From Knufia peltigerae (Eukaryota; Ascomycota; Eurotiomycetes; Chaetothyriales; Trichomeriaceae), in contig JAPDRN010000086.1 in the NCBI GenBank assembly GCA_030247855.1, positions 1 to 64,000 on the forward strand: a stretch of 64,000 nucleotides of DNA, written 5' to 3'. A program made the translations under genes and the position numbers. The notes beneath the pieces were generated by a model. The model did not search any database and was not told where the DNA came from. It saw only the letters and a program-made list of their open reading frames with translations. Shown here in pieces: positions 56,454 to 64,000 of the stretch (within the stretch, counting starts at the first letter, position 1; each line of letters starts with the position of its first letter).

Positions 56454-58181
56454 CTAATTCTCGCCTACACAACTCTTGCCCATGGTCGCACAAGGCCTTG
56501 AAAGCAGAATCTGGTTCGTTCGTTGCCGACTCGATCGACTGGTTCAGAACTTTTCCAGCTATCTTGATGGTGTGCAAGGTGTTTGGACGAATCAATCACA
56601 ACGAACACCCTTCTGGAACAGCCACAGAAGCGCTGGAATGAAGTTGTGTTCCATTTTGATTCCAGCCTTGGGTTGGGCGAACTGAAGTGATTGTTCGAGA
56701 AGCCTCGACTACCTTGTTGGCGATTTTGATCACGGTCTTGAAAATGAGGCCGCCATTTGTCCACAGGGCCGTAACATTGGTTGAGAACGTATTGTCAGCC
56801 ACAATCGCGATCCTTCCCGATTCGTTCTTGTATGTCGACTTTTTTGTAACTACGACTTGATGAACGAGAATGAGGTTTGATTTAGGATTATGATAGCGAC
56901 GAAGTCATCTGCCTAAGGCTATCATCAATTACCCAGCCTAAGAACAACGTAAATGGATACGTGGTAGGGTTGTGCATCGACAGTGTGCATCAATATGTCC
57001 ACGATTGCCCCCTCCCCCTCGCCGTTCCCCCAAACCCTCATCAGGTGTACCACTGCTGGCCCTCTCGGGTCGGAATATCACAAACTGAATCCATACAACC
57101 CAGAGATGGCAGCACAAGATGATTGGAAATTTGAGGTAAAGTTCCAGCATGTCATCCGTCAATTTGACATCTGGATGCCTGCCTTCCCGAACACGGCTGC
57201 AACATCATCTCCCATCTTGGATCGATACACCACCTATAACAAACCATCCCGTGGGGGGTTGATGGAATTCCGTCCCTGTGTTACGGGACTTTGATGCCTG
57301 CAGCAGGGCTCTACAATCTCCAGAAAAAAAAATCAACCCCCTTAATGCAGACGACAAATTTCGCATCTTTTTTTCCTCCAAGCTTGTCATCCGAGCGTCG
57401 CCCTAGACCTGACCAGTGAAGCCCCAGTCTTTGAATTCTGGAATGTATCACGGCAAAGATGTCAGTTGTTTTTCCGGTGTCGCACACTCACATACTCCGT
57501 AAATGCCACTCAAACTGCTGGAGGCTCCCCAGCCTGACCGGAAATTGTCTCCGATGGCAGGTAGGGTTTTCGGGTCTGGTACGCAGTACCTTTGCGGACA
57601 AGTATTTCCGACAAATGTCTACCAGTCAAGCCCAGGCTGACACGTTGTCGAAACGTAACCCCTGAACGAGGTTGACACTTCCATAGGGGGTCGTTGAGCT
57701 GTCTGCGCCAATCGTCCTCCTTGATCCGAGAAAACACTCCTAGGGCTTTCCTTACTTCCGCACTCGTTCTCTCGAGACCGACTCACAAAAGCTCTCCTCC
57801 AGTCGGTTCTTCCCACAGCGACGGGAGGCTAGAGTGGGACCACTTCTCTCTGTCATGTCGGCCGGATCGAAGAGTTCGATCGAGACGAAGGACTGGGGAG
57901 GAAGAAGTTAATGACGAAGAAGGCGATGATGGGGAATATAAGTATAATAAGGAATGAATGGGAGTGAAGATGAAGAGGATACCCTGACCTGATGACTGAA
58001 ACCGACGTGAGTTTTTGTTTTGGCTTTTATCCAGGCTCCCCTAAAATTCAAAGACCAAAAAAAAGGTAATTTACAGGTAAGAATAGAAATCCATGGCAGA
58101 CTACCTAAAGATCTCGCCATATCTTGTCTGCCTAAGGGAAAAATTCGATATATGAGGGAGTCGTTTGACTTATCTAGGTAT
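56454..58181. other. possible 5' exons of the uncharacterised gene, then intergenic
   Basis: The left part (56454-56802, minus strand) holds two protein-like segments in the same frame interrupted by TGA, probably exons of the gene to the left. From 56803 to 58181 no gene was recognised; one TACTCCGTA motif is at 57493-57501. Confidence 0.4.
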
Positions 58182-60283
58182 CTATCCACTCGCCAACCCC
58201 TCTTCGATGGCCTTGATCTGCAATGCCACGAAACGAGAATAAATCCGACACAGGGCCAAACTTCCACCCATGAACCAAAGACGAGGATGTCCACTAGGTC
58301 GCCACATCTGTGTATCCGTCACGGTGTTGGGTCAGTCATCAGTCAGTTCTCTCGGAAGAAGAAGCAAGTTTACGTGGTAGGAAATGGGAACAAAGGTGAT
58401 GTGATTGTGAGGTTTCGAAAAGAAACAAAAAACTTACCGCGTTGACCTCTCCCTCCTCATCCAGGTCCCAAACATCCTTTGCACGATCGGCAATCTTGTC
58501 ACCAAGCACTTTTCTGGCCGTTGTACGCATGTTGTCGTAACCAGTGGCGAGCACGACAATGTCGGCCGGTAATTTTCTTTTGCCGTCGCCCAGGATGAGG
58601 TTTTCCTTGTCAAACCCTTGAATCCCCTCGGGTGACTGGACGACTTTGATCTTGCCGTCGATGATGAGCCGGCTGGCCCCGACGTCGATATAGTAGCCAC
58701 CTCCACGGGTGATGTACTTGCGATAGATTCCGGATCCGTCGTGGCCAAAGTCGAGCTTGAAGCCGGCCCTTTCGAGGCCCTCGATGTTTTCCTTTTCGGC
58801 CGCCTTGATCCTCTCGGTGAGACCGACATTCAAAGCGAATTGCACCGCGATCGGCAGACTCTGGCCGTAGACGTCGGCGTCCTCGATCGGCGGGCCGGTC
58901 TCGTCGTACAGGCCCTCGTGGAGCATGAACAGACCCTTGGAGGCTTGGATGACGTACGTCCCGCGACGCTGGAGCATGGTCACCTCGGCCGCTCCAGCCT
59001 CGTAATAGTTTTGGGCGATATCGTGGCCAGAGTTGCCCGTGCCGACGACGGCGACACGCTTTCCGGCCACCGAAGCGGTGTTTTGAGTGGCGTCTTGGTG
59101 CTGACTTCCATGATAGACTGTCCCAACAAAGGTCTCTTGGCCTGGGAATGTCGGGATCATGGGTTCACCGGCGTGGCCCGTGCAAAAGACGAGGTAGTTG
59201 GAAGTCAGGGTCCTCTTGCCTCCGTGCGTCGGATTGTCCACGACGACCGTCCATTTTTTGTCCTTGTCGGAATACTCGACGGACACGATCTTTGTATTTG
59301 TCCAGACGTTCAGTTCCATGAGTGATGCGTAAGCCTCGAACCAGTCGCCTAGTTTGTCCTTGGGTGTGAACAAGGGCCACGTGCTGGGGAACGGCAGACC
59401 GTACATGTGGGTGTACTGAACCGGGTCGTGAGTGACGAGCGTTCGATAACGACTTCGCCAGTTGTCACCAACGCGAGCGTTCTTATCGATGAGGAGGGTG
59501 CTCATGTTGAGAGATTGCAAGCGTGCAGCCATGTTCAAACCCGCTTGGCCTGTGGAGAGAGGGAGAGAAACCGTAAGTTAGAACAGAATCTTTATGGTTC
59601 TCTATGACAGAAGAAGAAGAAGAAGAAGAAGAAGGAAAAGACTCACCTGCGCCTATGATCAAAACTTGAGGTTGGTCTTCTTGAAACTCGACAGCTCTTT
59701 GTCGTCTCTCCAACCAATTACCGGACTTGACTCCTCCAGTGAGAGAGTTGTTGCCGCCGTGTGGTCTTCTCGCACCGGAGGATTCTTCAAATCCTTTCAA
59801 TTCCTGCAGGGACGTATGCAGCATGTACCCTTTGTATATGCCGTCTTCTCCCCGGACGAGTCTGATCATGCCCTTACCACGGCCGATCTTGGTATCGAAC
59901 GAGAACATGCTCTCGATCCATTCGAGACCCTCGATCGGGGTCGAGGCGGACGGTGCGAATTGACCCGACTCGGCCAGTTTGAAGTTTGAAAACTGACATC
60001 CTGGCAGGTGCTGTTGGAGGAAGGACGTGATGGTCGGAAGCGTGTGAAGGGTGTGAAAGTCCCATTCGAGGGCGAGGTGGTCTCGCCACCAAGACTCGGA
60101 ATGGATGAGGGAAGGAAGTTGTGACAGATCATTTCCACTCAGGGCCGAGGCGAACCTTTCGAGCCATTGTTGTGCAATCTCACGAGGTGACTTGGCTTCT
60201 TCTTCTTTGATCGTGACTATTGGTTGGGATTTATTGAAAAGATGAAGAGAGACGTCGTGAGGTTGAGGTTGTGCGGCGAGCAT
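58182..60283 (-). CDS. flavin-containing monooxygenase with N-terminal SnoaL-like domain
   Basis: Proposed complement(join(58182..58307, 58438..59549, 59647..60283)), 624 residues. Residues about 30-195 form an NTF2/SnoaL-like region (AQQWLERFASALSGNDLSQL, SWWRDHLALEWDFHTL). The FAD motif VLIIGAGQAGLNMAARL is restored across intron 1. Then come GDNWRSRYRTLVTHDPV, the NADPH motif VAVVGTGNSGHDIAQ and LATGYDNM. The last exon (MWRPSGHPRLWFMGGSLALC) completes the family's C-terminus. This architecture is common in fungal YUCCA-like or FMO proteins of unknown substrate; they hydroxylate N or S atoms or perform Baeyer-Villiger reactions. Intron 1 has a long CTT-repeat polypyrimidine tract. ATG at 60283 is used; the frame stays open slightly upstream. 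Confidence 0.9.
59609..59634. repeat. (GAA)n microsatellite inside an FMO intron
   Basis: About eight GAA/AAG units on the plus strand, read as CTT repeats in the sense direction of the monooxygenase gene. They lie just downstream of the GTGAGT donor of its first intron, forming an extended pyrimidine tract. Confidence 0.85.
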
Positions 60284-61542
60284 TTTGACCGTATGAATAT
60301 AAAATGAAGTCAGGTTTTGCTGTACTGGTGTTGGAGACAACTTACTGCAGAAATGTCGAGACTATGAGGATAAATATGAAGAAAGAAAAGAAGAAGAGAG
60401 AAAACGGATATATTTCTATCAATTTCACATGCCTAGGCAAAAACAATGATATGCAATCTGATCGAGCTATCCGAGTCAACTCAATCAATGATGAACTGTT
60501 CTGATGAACTGTCTTGTCCACCAAGCAAGTATCGGGTATGCGGGACTGCGGATGGATTACCGATTCTGTCCTTCTACGAAGTATCTGGTCAGTTTGTGGT
60601 CCCTCCCAGAGCGAAGAGACATGATAGTTCGTGGTCGTGACTGATTCGTTGCGACGAACATAGGCCCGAAGGTGTAATCTTCAAAGTTCCATAACCATTC
60701 CCATCCACTTCCGAATGTTTCCCACTTTGCAAGTAAGAAAGGAACGGCGAAGGGGGGACATCGATAGCGATTGAGTGTGTGGTGTCTCTCTCCTCCGACC
60801 CCCACATCGTTTTCGACACGTTCGTTGTTGTTCAAGGTGATTGTTCGTCCTAACGTGAGGCATTGCATGACTTCGGGCCATGTCTCTTTTCTCCAAATTC
60901 GATCGGCCACCAATAGTAGAAAGTATGGAGCACGGAGTAACGAGTATGTATGTCATCTGGGGCGAAAGGAAGGGGGAATCAATCAATGACAATGTTTGAT
61001 TGGATGTGGGTATTTGTGGGGAGGGGAGAGACGGCCCGTCAGAGTACGGAGTACTATCACACACTTGTATGAGTATGAGTATGAGTACTGTAGTCGCCTT
61101 TCTTTCAAAGACGGGCCATCAACTTCCTTCCAACGGAGATACTCGCACTCCGTACATCATGGTAATCACTACCGGCAGTGAGTCTCTAATCGTATCATGG
61201 CCAAGCGACTGACTTGTACGAGTACGAGTGCAAGTACGAGTGATACGTGACTTTGTATCCTGCTCTTGACATAGTCTGCCACTCTCATCATCATTTCAAA
61301 AAGCCCCGGTCAGCATCATCTCACCACATTCTCAACCTCATCGACACCATCAACTCGGCCATACCATCGGAAGAAAGTGGATAGCCAACCATTTCGGAGT
61401 TGCGTGCTTATCGGGTTGAAGATGAGGGGCCTGGCCGCGCGCAAAGACATGGTCGGTTATGATCCGACGATAGAGATACACCAAAGGATCAATCGCAGCT
61501 TCGAGGCCCTAGACAAGGCCTTGTTCCGGACTGACTCACCTG
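60284..61542. other. intergenic with simple repeats and TACGGAGTA motifs
   Basis: Upstream of the FMO gene. It contains TACGGAGTA at 61045-61053, two one-base variants (60931-60939 and 61146-61154), a GAGTAT hexamer tract at 61067-61088 and a degenerate GTACGA tract at 61216-61242. No gene was recognised. Confidence 0.5.
61067..61088. repeat. (GAGTAT)n hexamer repeat
   Basis: About three and a half GTATGA-phase hexamer units, near a second, degenerate GTACGA tract at 61216-61242 and next to a TACGGAGTA motif. Confidence 0.8.
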
Positions 61543-61837
61543 TTGCTCCCCTGGGTTTGGTCTCACCGTCTATACAGCCCGGAGATGAAAGTTTTGTGGC
61601 GAAAGGCGGCCCTCTTTCCTCTCGTCCTGTATCCGGAACAACCAGACCCGGACGGAGAAGAAGAAGAAGAATGTGATAACACGGCTGTGGATGATGATGC
61701 TGCGGAGGAGAGCCGAAGCCGTCAGACTACTCAGTATTATCGCCTGGTCGGGGAATCCTACATCCCACGGCATCATGTATGGTGAGTTTGTAAAAGACCT
61801 GAGGTCGACGAGACCCGAGGTATTGAGAATCATCTGA
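61513..61837 (+). pseudogene. relic of a HET-type protein C-terminus, frameshifted
   Basis: The frame open from 61513 includes LYSPEMKVLWRKAALFPLVL, an acidic EEEEE stretch and QYYRLVGESYI. After a single extra C in the CCC run at 61764-61766 the similarity continues in another frame as HGIMYGEFVKDLRSTRPEVL, with stop at 61835-61837. The combined pattern (Y-R-L-x-G-E-x-Y-x-H-G-I-M-x-G-E) is the characteristic end of many fungal heterokaryon-incompatibility (HET) domain proteins. No HET domain or start exon is visible upstream, so this is a truncated, frameshifted remnant. A GT at the break (ATGGTGAGT) is part of the coding text and does not provide an intron that repairs it. Confidence 0.6.
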
Positions 61838-61947
61838 ATTTCCGCTGCCCGGCGAATTTGCCTTGTGTCTCAAAAAAAAAGTCATGATTCGATTCGGAAC
61901 CACTCATAAAAACAAGCCAATGGAGGCCCCTCAGAAACTGAACGTTT

Positions 61948-64000
61948 TCAGACAGCAGCGTTCATGTCTACAGAAACAGTTCTCATGTGTGATGATTGCA
62001 TCCCTCCTACTCCTCCTCCCGCTACTCCCCCTGACCCAGATCCTCCGTGAGAAGACAACGACAAGCCATCGACCCAAGCCCTCAACGCCTCGTCTATATC
62101 CAAGGTGGAATACTGTAGGTCGAAAAATTGGACCGGGAGGGATGACATGACACCGATGGGCATGTGATGTTCCGCCACCGCCGTCCGAATGACGGTCCCG
62201 TACCTCCTCGCCAAAGCCCACCTTTCGCCACAGATCCTCAAGGCGTAAGCCAACAGGTGTAGATTTCGAGGAATGTCTGCCGCCACTGCTTTTGCGTAGA
62301 CTTGTTTGTAGAGGTCATTGTCAGTGGTGATTTTTTGTTGTCTCGATTACGCAAAGATATCAGAGGCAGAAAAAGGTAACTTACCCAAGTAGAACCTAGC
62401 AGCGACAAACATTGAATATATCAAATGTGGACTACTGTTCTCCAGTTCTTTGTCTCTGACTTGTCGGATCTTGGCGGTCATGTCGTCACAAGCATACAAA
62501 CATCGGTTCGTTGCATACGGCCACTGTCCCAGAAAATTGTCAGTACAACCCAGACTAGGTGATGCATCAAGGAGATGGCATGAATGTACTCACGGCTTCG
62601 TAATACTTGTCGATGCCGTCCGGTGATGGTGCGAGGCGTTGAAAAAGTGCAATCACAGCTCTACTCATCAGCCAAAACTTGTGGTCAGCTTCTCATCATG
62701 CAGAAGGAAAACAAAGGGGGAATCCCATACGTGTCGAGTATGCAATTGGTGAGAACGATGTTGGGATCGAATTCTGCCCTCTCTTCCTGGGCGTATTCGG
62801 AGTTGATCAGCCTGTAAACTGCCGCCACAAATTCCCCTCTCCATGCAGTCAACCTTTCGTCGAGTTGTTGAGCCTCTTGTTGCCACTTCATGCGTTGATC
62901 CAGCAGTCGTACGTCAAAGGCCTTTTGCAAGAAACGGTGCACGTGCCACAGTTCGCTGGCCACGAGGATGATGCAGAGTGAAAAGGCAGACGAGAAGTGA
63001 AAGTCACCAAAGGACCAAACGCTGATGATGTGGCTCGGAAACTTCCAGATCGAGTCGCTACACGGCAGGACGGCAGTGCCCTCGGGAGGCGAGATTCCCA
63101 GGTTCCAGGCCACTCCCAACGTGCTCGCGCCGTCCAAGATCTCGGTCATCCAGTACGCCCTGATGCGTTCCTCTCGGTCGATGATGGTGTTTGGGAGGGG
63201 TAACATCCTAGGTGGCACGGTGGATATCTTGTTGAAATTGTCGCCTTGGTTGGTCACTAGATCCCGCATACCCAGAGACGTATTCATTCTAGTCTCGCCA
63301 AGTGAGCTGGTTGTTCGGACAGGATCAGGAGTGCGCCTTCAGTCACAGGCGTCACTCACCTTTTACAAAGAGCCACAAGATTCCAAAACTCATGGACCTT
63401 TCCTTCGCCATAATCGATATTACTGAGGATTAACAATGCTTGGACGGCCTGTAGAGATATTTGCTTCATGGCATCCATGACGACTCTGTCACGAAGAGTG
63501 TCTGACCATTGTTGCCTCTGCGATGGCGTAGACGGAACCGAAACGCAATACGGTACCGTCACAGAGGCAATGGCCTTTATGACCAGCTGATGAGTCGACG
63601 TCTCGACGGAAGGATGTGCTCGTAATGCCTCGAGAAGAGACGGCTGATGCAGGATGGGAAACCATGGATGGTATTTCTCGAACCAGGTATTGCATAACTC
63701 ATTCACGATGGTCGCTGACAGAGGATCGAAATTGGTTGATGCGACACTGAGGTTGCTGTTGGGACTGATAGAGGAGTCAATAGAAGGCTCGAAATGGTCA
63801 AGAGGCGTCTGCTGTACGTCCGGAAATGGTGCTGGTTGTAGGATTGGGGAGCCTGAGAGCAGTCAGCATCTTTACCTGTGGCTAGAACAGGACACACAGA
63901 CTATTGTTCTTGTCGGCTTCTAGAATCTTGACACGACTCTCGAGATCGACTATACCGTCAGTAAAGGAGGAGTTTCCAACGTTGTCCAGGAAAACAGAAG
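61948..64000 (-). CDS. fungal-specific transcription factor, C-terminal part (cut by window edge)
   Basis: Visible exons: 61948..62300, 62385..62523, 62594..62660, 62731..63288, 63360..63852 and 63902..64000 (continuing past the edge). All phases agree. The right-most exon holds the end of a coiled coil (DLESRVKILEADKNN), which in such regulators follows a Zn2Cys6 domain that would lie outside the window. The next exons give a fungal_trans region: LCNTWFEKYHPWFPILHQPS, VQALLILSNIDYGEGKVHEF, NLVALCKR joined to MNTSLGMRDL, AYWMTEILDGASTLGVAWNL. The tail exon has RNLHLLAYALRICGERWALA and QFFDLQYSTLDIDEALRAW, then a Gly/Ser-rich end. The 62301-62384 intron uses an AAG acceptor, chosen for frame and family fit (ARFYLVYAKAV). 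Nuclear regulator; target unknown. Confidence 0.85.

Noticed and set aside
1..64000. CRISPR arrays, prophage or bacterial operon features
   Set aside because: The sequence is eukaryotic with spliceosomal introns, and no regularly spaced direct repeats were seen.

Overview
The window is 64 kb of a filamentous ascomycete (Pezizomycotina) nuclear genome. The evidence is short spliceosomal introns (about 42-122 nt) with GTATGT/GTAAGT-type donors and CTAAC/CTGAC-type branch sites, five Zn2Cys6 regulators (a sixth is cut by the right edge), a veA gene, fungal-type MFS carriers and dense gene packing on both strands. A eurotiomycete, possibly a chaetothyrialean black yeast, would fit the gene content, but that placement is inference. 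No rRNA, convincing tRNA, CRISPR array or intact transposon was seen. All exon structures below were read by eye from splice signals, frame continuity and family similarity. Where I give exons, summed lengths are divisible by three.

Layout. Positions 1-8.4 kb are mixed: a small cysteine-rich secreted protein (668-1111), a Yar1-type ankyrin protein, a Zn2Cys6 regulator with a DUF3425-like C-terminus, and the AP-1 mu adaptin. Positions 9.3-38.4 kb form an accessory block that looks like a catabolic gene cluster: PRISE-like reductase, Baeyer-Villiger monooxygenase, acyl-CoA ligase, SDR, acyl-CoA dehydrogenase, Zn2Cys6 regulator, 15-PGDH-like SDR, double ABM-fold protein, 14-TM MFS carrier, an EthD-like relic, a second 15-PGDH-like SDR, a second Zn2Cys6 regulator, a nitrilase and a sugar-porter-type MFS carrier. 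Positions 38.9-42.6 kb return to housekeeping (mitoribosomal mL57, succinate dehydrogenase flavoprotein). Positions 44.4-64 kb hold a membrane-anchored histidine-phosphatase-like protein, another Zn2Cys6 regulator, a coiled-coil protein, veA with an unusual N-terminal extension, an unrecognised multi-exon gene, an FMO-type flavoprotein, a frameshifted HET-associated C-terminal relic and the 3' part of a further fungal regulator.

How the genes may work together (inference). In the 9-38 kb block an enone/ketone reductase and a Baeyer-Villiger monooxygenase could turn a cyclic ketone into a lactone. After ring opening, the acid would be CoA-activated and pass through acyl-CoA dehydrogenase and SDR steps. 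The three adjacent genes for CoA ligase, SDR and acyl-CoA dehydrogenase all encode proteins ending in -[K/R]-L, compatible with peroxisomal targeting. Two regulators and two carriers complete a plausible self-contained utilisation pathway whose substrate cannot be read from the sequence. The block also contains gene debris at 28.7-29.2 and 31.0-31.7 kb, and one SDR with a damaged-looking glycine motif, so it seems to be changing.
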